Notes under the pieces: model-generated
What the model was told of the DNA's origin: nothing
The model's database searches: none
What the model saw: the letters and a program-made list of their open reading frames with translations, nothing else
In this document: positions 9,266 to 20,438 of the stretch, one piece after another
How positions within the stretch are numbered: position 1 is the stretch's first letter
Layout: each line of letters begins with the position of its first letter
Assembly (NCBI GenBank): GCA_963812775.1
Contig: CAWEWH010000009.1
Location: 707,450 to 771,449 of the forward strand
Reading direction: 5' to 3'
DNA from: CAWEWH01 sp963812775
GTDB taxonomy: Bacteria; Pseudomonadota; Alphaproteobacteria; Rhizobiales; Beijerinckiaceae
Length of the DNA stretch: 64,000 nucleotides
Program-made: the position numbers and the translations under genes

Positions 9266-10108
9266 ATGCATATCGGGGTGACGATCTTTCCGACCGACTA
9301 TTCGATGCAACCGCAGGACCTCGCCAAGGAAGCGGAGTCGCGCGGCTTCGAGTCGTTCTGGGTTCCCGAGCACAGCCACATCCCCACGAGCCGCAGGTCG
9401 CCCTTTCCGGGCGGCGGCGAACTGCCCAAGCACTACCATGACACCTACGATCCCTTCCTGGCGCTGACCGCGGCGGCGGCCGTCACCAAGACCATCAAGC
9501 TCGCCACCGGCATCTGCCTGGTGATCGAGCGCCACCCCATCCACACCGCCAAGGAAGTGGCGACCCTCGACCGCCTGTCGGGCGGCCGCTTCGTGTTCGG
9601 GGTCGGCGGCGGCTGGAACGCCGAGGAGATGGAAAATCACGGCACGGCATTCCCGACGCGCTTCAAGGTCATGCGCGAGAGCATCGCCGCCATGAAGGAG
9701 ATCTGGTCGAAGTCGAAGGCCCAGTTCAATGGCGAGTTCGTCAAGTTCGAAGAGCTCATGCAATGGCCGAAGCCGGTGCAGAAGCCGCATCCGCCGATCA
9801 TCGTCGGCGGCGCCTTTCCGCATGCCGCCAAGCGCGCTATCGCGTATGGCGACGGATGGATGCCGGTGGTGCGCGGCACCTTCGATCCGGCCCACACGAT
9901 GCAGAAGTTCCACGCCCTCGCAAAGGAGGCCGGGCGCGATCCGGCCACGCTGACCTTCGAGGTTTTCGGCGGCCCGCACGATGCCGACCTGATGAAGCGT
10001 TGCCGCGACGCCGGCGTCAGCCGCTACGTGCTCATGTATCCGTCCAAGAGCCGCGACGAGGTGCTGCCGGTTCTCGACAAGGACACCGCCCTGATGCGCG
10101 CCCTCTAG
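9266..10108 (+). CDS. LLM-class F420-dependent oxidoreductase
   Basis: An intact 280-residue LLM protein. It shows MHIGVTIFPTDYSMQPQDLA, GFESFWVPEHSHIPTSRR, TIKLATGICLVIERHPI, LDRLSGGRFVFGVGGGWN and PPIIVGGAFPHAAKRA, as in TIGR03619-type F420-dependent members. The start ATG 9266 follows AGGAGCG at a good distance. It is divergent from the SMP-30/LLM operon on its left, so 9125-9265 should hold both promoters. It is convergent with the next gene, with two large inverted repeats between them. Cytoplasmic; substrate unknown. Confidence 0.88.
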   Translation: MHIGVTIFPTDYSMQPQDLAKEAESRGFESFWVPEHSHIPTSRRSPFPGGGELPKHYHDTYDPFLALTAAAAVTKTIKLATGICLVIERHPIHTAKEVATLDRLSGGRFVFGVGGGWNAEEMENHGTAFPTRFKVMRESIAAMKEIWSKSKAQFNGEFVKFEELMQWPKPVQKPHPPIIVGGAFPHAAKRAIAYGDGWMPVVRGTFDPAHTMQKFHALAKEAGRDPATLTFEVFGGPHDADLMKRCRDAGVSRYVLMYPSKSRDEVLPVLDKDTALMRAL

Positions 10109-10180
10109 TGTCGCGGTTCCAAAATTCGCATGATTTTGATGGAGTGCTCGTCGCGAATTTTGGAATCAAAGCGACACTAG
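10105..10180. repeat. Long imperfect inverted repeat 1
   Basis: Arms at about 10105-10129 and 10153-10180 begin with CTAGTGTCGC and end with GCGACACTAG. Inside both arms is CCAAAATTCGC or its complement. The stem is over 20 bp. It overlaps the last codon and stop of the upstream gene. It sits between two convergent genes, so it could act as a bidirectional terminator. The flanking CTAG and the second, similar hairpin right after suggest a dispersed palindromic repeat element. Confidence 0.7.
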
Positions 10181-10192
10181 AAGAGATTGTTT

Positions 10193-10270
10193 CTAGTGTG
10201 CTTTTCGAATTTGAAGTTCGCGAGGCAGCCGATCCAGTCAATGTAGCGAACTTCAAATTCGGCACACGAG
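10193..10270. repeat. Long imperfect inverted repeat 2
   Basis: Arms at about 10193-10221 and 10246-10270 carry CTAGTGTGC, then GAATTTGAAGTTCGC, and its complement GCGAACTTCAAATTC with a GCACACGAG end. It starts with the same CTAGTGT as repeat 1 but has a different inner sequence. The two hairpins together fill the 184 bases between convergent LLM genes. Confidence 0.68.
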
Positions 10271-10292
10271 GGCGCGCCTCGGGCCTCGAAGA

Positions 10293-11285
10293 TCAGGCGA
10301 GGCCCGGCAGGACCTTGTCGGTGAGCAGCGCGAAGGATTCCTGGCTCAGCGGAGCGCACAGGAGATAGTTGAGCTGCGCCGTTTCGCGCAAATCCGCGAT
10401 CTGGTCGCGAACGCCCTCCGGCGTGCCGTGAATGATCACCTCCTTCACGTAACGCTCGACGGGATCGATGTTGGCGGCGAGCATCGGGCGATTGGTGACC
10501 GGCTGATGCTGCGCGCCGACATAGGAGCCGACCATCCAGGCCGCACCCCGCGCCGCGATCTCGGCGGCGCGGCCGGCGTTGTCGGCGATGGCGATCAGCC
10601 GCGCCATCGGGATGTCGCGGCCATCGGCCGAGAAGCCGGCGGCCGTCATGCCTGCCCCATAGCGCAGGCGCTTCTGTGCGAGTTCCGGATGGGTGCAATG
10701 CGGATCCATGAGGATGGAGAAGCCGCGGCTCGCCGCCCAATCGATGGCGCTCTCGGAGCTCGCCGCCATCCACACCGGCGGGTGCGGCTGCTGCATGGGC
10801 TTCGGCAGCACCTCGACACCGTCGCAGGAGAAGTAGGCGCCGCGATAGGTGAGCCGCTCCTCGCTCCAGGCCCTGAGCACGATCTCCACCGTCTCGCGAA
10901 AGCGCGGCGCGCTCTCCTCCGGCGTCACCCCGAAGGCGGCGAACTCGTTGCGGGCAAAGCCGCGCCCGGCCCCCCAATTGGCCCGCCCGCCGGACAGCAC
11001 GTCGAGCAGCGCCACCTCCTCGGCGAGCCGCAGCGGGTGATAGAAGGCAGCGAGCGAGACCGCCGTGCCGATCCTGAGGCGCTTGGTGCGCGCTGCCGCC
11101 ATGGTGGCCATCATGTGCACCGAGGGGCAGACGCTGAAGCTCGAGAAATGATGCTCGGCGAGCCACACCGCGTCATAGCCGGCCGCGTCCATGATCTCGA
11201 AGCGCTCGATGGCGCGGGCATAGACGGAAGCGAGCTCGATCTTGCGATCCGCCCAGCCGAAGAACTGCAGCACCCCGATTTTCAT
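10293..11285 (-). CDS. LLM-class flavin oxidoreductase
   Basis: An intact 330-residue member of a different LLM branch. It has MKIGVLQFFGWADRKIELA, YDAVWLAEHHFSSFSVCPS (the bacterial-luciferase-like EHH motif), LRIGTAVSLAAFYHPLRLAE and DVLSGGRANWGAGRGFARNE. Branches with EHHF are usually FMN-dependent monooxygenases. ATG 11285 follows GAGGAA. The VOC gene upstream ends 10 bases before this start, so both are one operon. Its substrate is unknown; it may work with the VOC protein on an aromatic or alkane intermediate. Confidence 0.87.
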   Translation of the reverse strand: MKIGVLQFFGWADRKIELASVYARAIERFEIMDAAGYDAVWLAEHHFSSFSVCPSVHMMATMAAARTKRLRIGTAVSLAAFYHPLRLAEEVALLDVLSGGRANWGAGRGFARNEFAAFGVTPEESAPRFRETVEIVLRAWSEERLTYRGAYFSCDGVEVLPKPMQQPHPPVWMAASSESAIDWAASRGFSILMDPHCTHPELAQKRLRYGAGMTAAGFSADGRDIPMARLIAIADNAGRAAEIAARGAAWMVGSYVGAQHQPVTNRPMLAANIDPVERYVKEVIIHGTPEGVRDQIADLRETAQLNYLLCAPLSQESFALLTDKVLPGLA

Positions 11286-11295
11286 GTTTCCTCGG

Positions 11296-11757
11296 TCAAC
11301 CGTTCTGGGTGCCGTCCTCGTAGCCGCCGCCGATGCGCGCGCCCGGCGCAAAGAGGCCTTGGCCGGGAACGTGATTGATCTCGAGCCGTGTGCCGTCCGG
11401 GTCCTCGAACAGCACCGAATAATAGCCGGGCGCGAAATCGTCCTGGCGCGGTGGGTGGATGATGCGAGCGTTAATCCTGACAAGGAACGCATGCACCTCG
11501 TCGACATCGGCGCGCTCGCGGGCCCGGAAGCAGTGATGGTGCAACCCAACCGAGCCCTGGCGGAAGCGCTGTCCGGCATGTTCGGGGGCCGGGGCGTGGA
11601 TGCCGAAGCCGGTGCGGCCACCGACGCCGTAGAGCGTGTTCGGCGTATCAGCCACGATCTTGAGGCCGAGGAACGGCAGCAGTTGCCCATAGAAGGCGCG
11701 CGCAGCCGCGAAATCCCCGACCGTGATGAACGTATGGGCGACGCCGTTGATCTCCAT
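11296..11757 (-). CDS. VOC-superfamily (glyoxalase/dioxygenase-fold) protein
   Basis: A 153-residue vicinal-oxygen-chelate protein. It begins MEINGVAHTFITVGDFAAARAF with a likely metal ligand His at residue 8. The middle LHHHCFRARERADVDEVHAF holds further His candidates, and the C-terminal YYSVLFEDPDGTRLEINHVP has the conserved Glu. ATG 11757 follows AGGAAG. Members isomerise glyoxal adducts, cleave aromatic rings or bind antibiotics, and the exact role is open. It is co-transcribed with the LLM gene downstream. Confidence 0.82.
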   Translation of the reverse strand: MEINGVAHTFITVGDFAAARAFYGQLLPFLGLKIVADTPNTLYGVGGRTGFGIHAPAPEHAGQRFRQGSVGLHHHCFRARERADVDEVHAFLVRINARIIHPPRQDDFAPGYYSVLFEDPDGTRLEINHVPGQGLFAPGARIGGGYEDGTQNG

Positions 11758-11959
11758 GCGGACTTCCTGGCGGCATGCGCTGCTCCCGCCCATGGGTGCG
11801 GCCGGCGGCATGACATTGCGGTTGATGCCCCCGCCCGCAAGGTTAAAGTGGAGGCCGAGTTGGGTCCATCCGGCGCGTCAGCCGGGTCAGCCGAGCGTCG
11901 GCCGGAATTCCGGCGAACACGAATAGGCAAGATGAACAGGTAAAGGGAGCAGAAAGCCC

Positions 11960-13132
<1,173 letters not shown>

Positions 13133-13324
13133 AGGCCGAGATCTCGCTGAACACGCGGTCCCGCCAGGGATTGCGTGCAGACCCGAACGTCAGGGCGATC
13201 CGTTTCGAAAGAGACGGATCGCACTCCTTCGCCGGCCCGACGAGCCATAGAAAGGCGCCCTTGCGCGAGGCTCAGGGCACGCGCATCTAGACGCTGCGGC
13301 AGCGGCGACGAAAGGGAGGCGGCA

Positions 13325-14416
13325 ATGAGCGTCGAGTTCATCGGCTTCATCGGCACCCGCGCCGGCTCGGAGATCCATCCAACGTCCGGACCCATCGTCG
13401 ATCTCGACTATATCGCCGCACTGGCGCGCGCCCATGAGGCCGGCGGCTTTGATCGGGCGCTGATCGCCTTCCATGCCACGAGCCCCGAGGCCATCCTCAT
13501 CGGCCAATATGCGGCGTCGGTGACTGAGCGCCTGGGGCTGATGATTGCTCATCGACCGGGCTTCACGGCCCCAACGGTGGCGGCACGGCAATTCGCGACC
13601 CTCGACCACGTCAGCCGCGGCCGCTCCGGCGTCCACATCATCACCGGCGGCGACGATGCCGAGATGCGCCAGGACGGCAGCTTCATCGACAAGGACGAGC
13701 GCTACGCGCGCACCGACGAATATCTCGACGTGATGAAGCTCGCCTGGACGCGCGACAAGCCGTTCGACTATGCCGGCCGGCACTATCGCGTCGAGGGCGC
13801 CTTCTCGGCGGTGAAGAGCCTGAGGCCGCCACACATTCCGGTCTATTTCGGCGGCGCCTCCGACGCCGCCATCGCGGTCGCTGGCAAGCACGCCGACATC
13901 TATGCGCTCTGGGGCGAGACGCATGCGCAGGTGCGCGAGCTGATCGCAAGGGTGCGGGACGCCGCCGCAGGCCATGGCCGCGCGCCGCGCTTCAGTCTGT
14001 CGCTGCGGCCGATCCTCGCCGACACCGAGGAGGGCGCGTGGGCGCGGGCTGCCGCCATCCTGGCGCGCGCCAAGGAGTTGGTCGAGAAGACCGGCTTCAA
14101 GCGCGTGAAAGGGCCCGAGAATGCCGGCTCGCAGCGGCTGCTGGCCGCCGCCGCCCAGGGTGCACGCCTCGACAAGCGCCTGTGGACGGAGCTTGCCGCG
14201 TTCACGGGCGCCAAGGGCAACTCGACCTCGCTGGTCGGCACGCCCGACCAGGTGGCCGACGCCATGCTGGATTACTACGATCTCGGCGTCACCACGTTCC
14301 TGATCCGCGGCTTCGACCCGCTCGAGGACACGATCGCCTACGGGCGCGATCTGCTGCCGCGCGTGCGCGCCCTGGTGGCGGAGCGCAGTCGCGCCCGCGG
14401 CATCGCGGCGGAGTGA
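13325..14416 (+). CDS. LLM-class monooxygenase, SsuD-like
   Basis: A 363-residue LLM protein of the alkanesulfonate monooxygenase branch. It shows MSVEFIGFIGTRAGSEIHPT at the start, RLGLMIAHRPGFTAPTVAAR, LDHVSRGRSGVHIITGGDDAE (SsuD members have HxxTGG here) and IPVYFGGASDAAIAVAGKH. This branch uses FMNH2 from a separate reductase to cleave C-S or similar bonds. No reductase gene is visible next to it. The start ATG 13325 follows GGGAGG; the open frame upstream carries no site. Confidence 0.87.
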   Translation: MSVEFIGFIGTRAGSEIHPTSGPIVDLDYIAALARAHEAGGFDRALIAFHATSPEAILIGQYAASVTERLGLMIAHRPGFTAPTVAARQFATLDHVSRGRSGVHIITGGDDAEMRQDGSFIDKDERYARTDEYLDVMKLAWTRDKPFDYAGRHYRVEGAFSAVKSLRPPHIPVYFGGASDAAIAVAGKHADIYALWGETHAQVRELIARVRDAAAGHGRAPRFSLSLRPILADTEEGAWARAAAILARAKELVEKTGFKRVKGPENAGSQRLLAAAAQGARLDKRLWTELAAFTGAKGNSTSLVGTPDQVADAMLDYYDLGVTTFLIRGFDPLEDTIAYGRDLLPRVRALVAERSRARGIAAE

Positions 14417-14577
14417 ACGGCGCGCAAGGGCGCCCAGGATTTCGGGGGCGATCAGAGCGAAATCCGACGACGCGAGTTCCTCGCGCCGCGCGCAACCCGA
14501 AACGATGCATCGCCATCGCGCCAGGAACTTTCGCCTTTCAGCCGAGTTGGCCGTTGTTCGAGCCGAAGGAGGCCCCC

Positions 14578-14919
14578 ATGAAGGCTTGCGCAGTCGCTCT
14601 GGCGCTGATGCTGGTTCCCATTCAAGCGTTGTCTCAATCGATCGAGGTCGGTCCCGGAGGTGTCCGCATCGACCGCGGCGGTCGCCTATCCGCTGCGCAG
14701 TGCGAGGAGTTACGCCTGGCCTGCGCCAATAAGGACCGGCTTGGAGAGCGCGGCGAAGGCAATTGTCGCAGATACCGTCAGTCCTGCGCGGCCGCGCCTC
14801 GGCAGTCTCGCCAAGATATATGCCAGGAGTTGCGCGCCGCCTGCCTGAACAAAGATCGGCTCGGCGAGCAGGGCGAAGGCAACTGCCGGCGTTATCGCGA
14901 GACCTGTCGTCGCACCTGA
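14578..14919 (+). CDS. Exported Cys-rich protein with two internal repeats
   Basis: A 113-residue protein with an 18-residue signal peptide (MKACAVALALMLVPIQALS). The mature part contains two near-identical ~30-residue units. Each has the pattern C-[EQ]ELR-x-AC-x-NKDRLGE, then GEGNCRRYR and a final Cys. The four Cys per unit suggest disulfide-paired small domains in the periplasm. A strong AAGGAGG site precedes ATG 14578. I do not recognise the family. The following bases to 15082 hold no gene. Confidence 0.75.
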   Translation: MKACAVALALMLVPIQALSQSIEVGPGGVRIDRGGRLSAAQCEELRLACANKDRLGERGEGNCRRYRQSCAAAPRQSRQDICQELRAACLNKDRLGEQGEGNCRRYRETCRRT

Positions 14920-15082
14920 GCTATCAGGCGCGCACGCCTCGGCGCACTCACCTCTTCACGCGCGCCTTTGCGGGGAGGGTCGATCCGCACGCTTGCGCGC
15001 ACCTCCCCTTGAAGGGAGAGGATTCGCATCAGCCATTCTGCGTTGGCTCGCTCCATCGCAGATCGGGTCGGCGCCTGCCCAC

Positions 15083-15905
15083 TTACACCACAATGGCGTT
15101 GACGCGCATTTCGGTCGCGACCTTGCCGTCCTTTGCGAGGCACATGGCCGTCCATGTGCCTCCCGCCTCAGTCGACCATGATGTCGAACGTGTCGTCCCA
15201 GAACAGCGGCCGGCGGAAATAGATGTCGACGTCGATGCCGCGCGGCGGGAATTCCCGCCAGATCGCCGCGGTGAGGAAGCGAACGCCATGGCCGCCGCCG
15301 ATGATCGGCACGCGGTAGCCGGCGCGCCTGCGCCGCATCCTCGTCGAAATGGATGCGCGTTCGTCGTGCTGAGACCATAGCCCTTCACGTCGTCCGGCGT
15401 CAGCGTGAACTGGCCGAGCTTCTTAAGCGTCGTCACGTCGGCGATTACCGGCGGCGGCCGCTCGCCCGCCCCGCGCAAGTTCGGATCGGCGTAGCGGCTC
15501 GGGTCGGTCTTCAGCGACTTGCGCTTGCGAGGTAATGCCGAGCTCGCCGTTCTCGCCGTGATACTAGGTCTCGCTCGTCGTCACGGGCCCGCGCGGCGAG
15601 GCTTGAACGTCGAGGATGTCGCCGCTCGACCGTGATCTTCTCGTCGAGCCGCAGGGGCCGGTTCTGCATGAGCCCCTGCACCATGTTGACGCCGCCATCG
15701 GCCGAGATGCCGTTGCGCACGCCCTCCTGGATAGCGAAGCAGATGAAGGCGGCGGGATCGGCGCAGCCCTTGAAAAGGCGCCGGGTCGATGCCGCAATGG
15801 CCCATCAGCCGCGCCTCTTCGGTGGCGTCCACCACCATGACCCGCGTCTGGTAGCGGAAGCCCTTGATAGGGGGCGATCTCTCGGACGTTCTCGACGGCG
15901 CTCAT
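15083..15905 (-). pseudogene. MaoC-like acyl dehydratase, frameshifted
   Basis: The pieces start at ATG 15905 (MSAVENVREIAPYQG) and end in KDGKVATEMRVNAIVV with TAA at 15083. Between them, in shifting frames, are LTPDDVKGYGLSTTNAIHFD, IIGGGHGVRFL and the FRRPLFWDDTFDIMVD pattern of hotdog-fold thioester dehydratases. A complete version would hydrate enoyl-CoA and fits between the dehydrogenases and the thiolase. At least four indels break it. Confidence 0.55.
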
Positions 15906-16066
15906 GTTGTGGCGTGCTTCCGGTCCCTGCCTAGATTGTAGCACACCCGGCTGCATCGTCATGGCTGGCGGGACCCGCCGTGGACGGCATGGGCGGGGCT
16001 CGCAGGACAGCTGGCGGAGCGGATGCTATTTCGGCTGCTTATTGGCCCGGCAGAGGACTGTTGGAC

Positions 16067-16914
16067 ATGCAATCCGGCTCGCCAAGCGGAACGGCAATTA
16101 CAGTTGCGCTTCTTCGAGCGGCGCACCTGCACCTTTTTGACGATCCCAAGATTCATGCGGACACGTTTGCACTTCAAATCAGCGGCGCACAGGATATCGA
16201 GGATTCAGGGAACGACTGGAAAAGCGCTATTCGTCAGACCTGCAGCGCGTGAGCGCCTATTTCGCCCTTCGTCACCGTCTCTCCGAGGATCGAATGCGGG
16301 CGGCGCTTGATCGCGGCGTTCGGCAAATCGTCTTGCTGGGCGCTGGCCTGGATACATTCGCGCTTCGTGAACCGAGCGTCGTCGGGAGAGTGAAGTATTT
16401 TGAGATCGACCATCCTGACAGCCAGAAATGGAAGCTAGGTCGAACTCCGCGCACTCGGCCTCAGAACACCAAGCGTCAACTATGTACCGGTCGATTTCTC
16501 TTCCCAAGATCTCGAGACCGAACTTGCGGCGGCTGGCGTGCTGGCGTCGGAGCCGACTTTCTTCGCCTGGCTCGGTGTCACCCAATACATTGCGGAGAGC
16601 GCTACGATGGCCACGCTGTCCTTGGTTGCCCGCCACGCAGCTGCCTCCGAAATCGTGTTCGATGTAATCGTTCCGTTCGAAGACCTGCCGGCGGATGAGC
16701 TGAGGATTTCCACTGCGGCGCGCGCGTCTGCCGAAGCGCGGAGTGAACCGTGGATATGCTTCTTCCGGCCGACCGAAATCGAGCCGCAACTCCGAGCCAT
16801 GGGATTCAGTATCGTCCGGACACTCACCGGCGAGGACGCCGACGGTACTACCTTGGTCAACCAGTCTCGGTCTCCCCTTTGTCGGCATGGCAGCTCACTT
16901 CGGCCGTGGTCTAG
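16067..16914 (+). pseudogene. SAM-dependent methyltransferase (TIGR00027/Ppm1-like), frameshifted
   Basis: From ATG 16067 (MQSGSPSGTAITVALLRAAH) the product shows YFALRHRLSEDRMRAALDRG, then QIVLLGAGLDTFALR, the SAM-binding motif of the leucine carboxyl methyltransferase-like family. FEIDHPDSQKWK follows, and further on FFAWLGVTQYIAE. Frames change near 16200, 16440 and 16860, so the end is uncertain (TAG near 16914 or the open frame to 17038). Close relatives are putative polyketide or small-molecule O-methyltransferases. Confidence 0.65.
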
Positions 16915-17114
16915 CAAACTATCGCTCGTGGTGTCGTCCTCCCTAAGGCCCAATCCGGCGGACGCACCAACCGTTGCGGCGGCGGCTCTGGTCCGCCAGG
17001 TGGGCGCCATGCCGAAGGGTCCCCATCCTGCCAGCTAGACTCTGGATCATTGCGTGCTTCCCAGCGCCCGTGACCCTGTATAGTCGTCGCCACGCTTTGT
17101 GCAGGAGAGGCCTG

Positions 17115-18010
17115 ATGAAACTCGGCATTTCGTTGCCGCTGACTGACATACACGGCGAGCCGGACACCGTCCGCGAATTCGCCCAGGCCGCCGAGGGCAT
17201 CGGCTATCAACTTCATGGCCCCCGACCATGTACTCGGCGTCAACGTGGCGAGCCGCCCGATTGGGGAAACCGCAACACCTCGGCCGGACTATTTCCACGA
17301 CCCGTTTGTGCTCTTCGGCTTCCTCGCGCCTGCACGCGAAAAATCGAGTTCTCCACCCAGGTGCTGATCCTGGCGCAGCGCCAGACGGCGCTGGTGGCCA
17401 AGCAGGCGGCGTGCCTCGACGTGCTGTGCGGCGGGCGCTTCCGCCTCGGCGTCGGCGTCGGCTGGAACCCGGTGGAGTTCGTCGGCCTCAACGAGAATTT
17501 CCGCAACCGCGGCCGGCGCTCGGAGGAGCAGGTCGAGGTCATGCAGGCGCTGTGGGCGCAGCCTCACGTCACCTTCAAGGGCAAGTGCCACACGATCGAC
17601 GATGCCGGGATCAATCCGATGCCGTCGCGACGATCAGATTCCGCTCTGGTTCGGCGGGCATGCGGACGCGACGCTGCGGCGCATCGCCAAGTGGGGCGAC
17701 GGCTGGATGATGCTCGCGTACCCGACGGGCAAGGAGGCCGAGGCGGCCTTCGCCAAGCTGAGGTCCTATGTCAAAGAGGCCGGCCGCGATCCGGACGACG
17801 GTCGGCCTCGAAGTGTGGGTGTCGACCGCCGACGGCGGGCCGACGGAGTGGCGCGACGAGTTCAAATATTGGAAAAGCGTCGGCGTGACGCACGTGACCC
17901 TGAACTGAACCCACAATCGCGGCCCGCACAAGCGCATCGCCGGCCGCACGATGAGCGATCACCTCGCCGCCATGAAGCAATATCACGCCGCCGTTGCGGA
18001 TCTGGTGTGA
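17115..18010 (+). pseudogene. LLM-class F420-dependent oxidoreductase, frameshifted
   Basis: It starts ATG 17115 (MKLGISLPLTDIHGEPDTVR) after AGGAGAGG and ends TGA 18008-18010. Recognisable parts are EFSTQVLILAQRQTALVAKQ, the LDVLCGGRFRLGVGVGWNPVE core and IPLWFGGHADATLRRIAKWG, plus DDGWMMLAYPTGKEAEAAFA-like C-terminal sequence, in at least four frames. It is the TIGR03619-like LLM type. The indels are short and the protein remains colinear, so sequencing error is a realistic cause. Confidence 0.68.
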
Positions 18011-18054
18011 TCTGCATCAGGGCCGTCCCCTTCGACCATCCGCCGCCGCCTCTA

Positions 18055-19252
18055 ATGACGACAAGCCAAACAAGCGTTCGAGCGCGGCCCGGTGCGGCGC
18101 TCGCCGCAGCGACCATCATGAGCCTTCCGCTCGGCTCGATCTATGCGTTCAGCGTTCTTCTGGCGCCGCTGGAGCAGCTCCTCCAGGCGAGTCGCTCCGA
18201 ACTCGCCTCCGTGTTCGGCATATCGGCGGTGTTCTTCACGATCGGTGCCAATCTGGCTCCGCGGCTGTTCGGGCGGATCCGTGCACCGCTTCTGGTGGCT
18301 CTGACTGGCGCACTTGTCTTCTGCTGGGGTGGCCCTGGCGGCCGTCGCACCGTCGCTGGCCTGGCTCATCCTCGGCTATGGCGTGCTGTTCGCTACCGGC
18401 GGCGGGATGGCCTACGTCGTGGTGCAACAATGCGTGAATGCGGCGCCGCTCGCCCGGCCTGGGCTGGTCAACGGCTATCTCGTCAGTCTTTTTCCTCTCG
18501 GTGCCATGCTGGCCGCACCAGCCTTTGGCCTCGGGCTCGACTGGGTCGGCGTGCGTCAAACACTTGCCGGCCTGGCGGCCGTGGTCGGCGCGACGGCACT
18601 TGCCGCCGCGCTGTTGGTCGCGCATGACGGCGTCGTTCTGGCAAAGCCCGGCCGCCCGACGGCTTCGCAGGCGGCAGGCTCCCAAGCACAGCCTGCGGGC
18701 CACGTTCTGGAAGCTCTTCACGGTCTTCTTTCTGGCGGCGTCTGCGGGCCTCATGGTGCTCAGTCAGGCGGCCGGCATGGTCGCTGCGTTCGGCGCCGGC
18801 AAATCGGCGTCGCTGCTGGCCACGACCGGCATCACAGCCGCTATCGCCGCGGCGCGCCTCGTTGGGCGGCTGGCTGATCGACCGGCTGCCGGTGCCCTAT
18901 GTCGCCGCCTCCGCGCAGGCCATCGCGCTGTTCGGTGCTATCACGTTGACCGTCATGCCATCGCCGGAGGTGGCGATTTTGACCTTGGGCATTGATCGGC
19001 GTCGGCTATGGCCTCATCTCCGGCGTGACGGTCGGTGCCGTGGCGTCCTACTGGCCGAAGGTGGAATTCGGCCGCATCGCCAGCCGCACCTACATCGCAT
19101 GGTGTCTTGCCGCGATCGCGCTGCCGGTCCTGGCGGGACGCCTCTACGACCTCACGGGCGGCTATGAAACGGCGGTGATGGTGGCGGGCGGCGCCAACCT
19201 GTTGGCGGTCCTGGTGGCGCTGACCTTGCCGCGGCAGGAGCGGGCTCGGTGA
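18055..19252 (+). pseudogene. MFS transporter (oxalate/formate-antiporter-like), frameshifted
   Basis: ATG 18055 starts MTTSQTSVRARPGAALAAAT. Hydrophobic segments follow in three frames: MSLPLGSIYAFSVLLAPLEQ, LAWLILGYGVLFATGGGMAY, LVNGYLVSLFPLGAMLAAPA, FTVFFLAASAGLMVLSQAAG, and last GLISGVTVGAVASYWPKVEF and YDLTGGYETAVMVAGGANLL. About twelve membrane helices would result. The order matches monocarboxylate/oxalate-formate type carriers in the inner membrane. It sits inside the LLM/CoA cluster and may import the substrate of that pathway. Stop at 19250-19252. Confidence 0.66.
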
Positions 19253-19389
19253 GAAGGGCGGCTGGCTCGCGAGGTGCGCTGATCTCCATTTCAGCGCCGC
19301 TTGCCAAACGACCGTCGAAACGGCTCATGTGGCTCCTCGGCATTGGCTCCACATCGATCCGACAGACTGAACGCGACAGGGTGAAGACC

Positions 19390-20427
19390 ATGGAATTCGA
19401 TGTCATGACGCGCGCCACGACCTGGGACCATGTGGCCGACCTGGCCCGCCGCACGGAGGCGGCCGGCTTCTCCGGCATGCTGTTCACCGAAGGCCAGCAG
19501 GTGCCGTGGATGAACATCGCCGCCGCGGCGCTCGCGGCGCCGTCGCTGCATTTCTCGACCGGCATCGCGATCGCTTTCGCGCGCAGCCCGATGATCACCG
19601 CGCAGATCGCCTGGGAGCTGGCGCAGAATACCAGGGGCAGGTTCCGGCTCGGGCTCGGCAGCCAGGTGAAGGCCCACATCACCCGGCGATACGCCAGCAC
19701 GTTCGACAAGCCGGCGCCGCAGATGAAGGACTACGTGCAGGCCGTGAAGGCCTGCCTCAGGGCCTTCCGCCGCGAGGGCGCCGCTTGCCGCATGACGGCC
19801 CCTACTACAAGCTGAGCCTGCTGACCGAGCAATGGACGCCCGCCCGGCACGAGCACGAGGACGTCAAGGTCGACATCTCGGCCGTCGGCCCGTTCATGGT
19901 CCGCGTGGCCGGCGAAGTCGCGGACGGCGTGCACGTGCATCCCATGCATTCGATGCACTACATCAGGAACCGCCTGCTGCCGGGCCTGGCCGAAGGCGCG
20001 GCGCGCGCCGGACGCGACCCCGCGACGATCGACAAGATCATCCCGGTCATCGTCGCGGCCGGGGATACGCCGGAGGAGCAGGCGACGCCGATCAAGGAGG
20101 CAAAGACGACGATCGCCTTCTACGGAGCCACGCCGAACTACGCCTTTCAGTTCGACGACCTCGGCTACACACGGCCTGCGCGACCAGCTGCGCGATGCCT
20201 CAAGACGGACGACAGCGCGCGCAGCCAGGCGCTGATCACCGACGAGATCCTCGACCAGTTCGCCATCGTGGCGCGCTGGGACGATGTCGCCGACCAGATG
20301 ATCGAGCGCTACAAGGGCATCGCCTCGCGCCTCGTCATCTACCTCACCTCGCACTGGCGCGAGGTCGATCCAGAAGACGCTGGCGCGGTGGGGCGAGGTG
20401 GCGCGCGCCGTGCGCAAAGCCGGCTAG
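19390..20427 (+). pseudogene. LLM-class oxidoreductase (TIGR03617-like), frameshifted
   Basis: ATG 19390 starts MEFDVMTRATTWDHVADLA. The first 130 residues are clean (HFSTGIAIAFARSPMITAQI; RGRFRLGLGSQVKAHITRRY). After an indel near 19785 it continues with GPYYKLSLLTEQWTPARHEH and VDISAVGPFMVRVAGEVADG, and after another near 20165 it ends at TAG 20425-20427. The LGSQVKAHI motif is characteristic of the TIGR03617 F420-dependent branch. The metallo-hydrolase gene follows 11 bases later, so they are an operon. Confidence 0.72.
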
Positions 20428-20438
20428 GAGGAGCGCCA

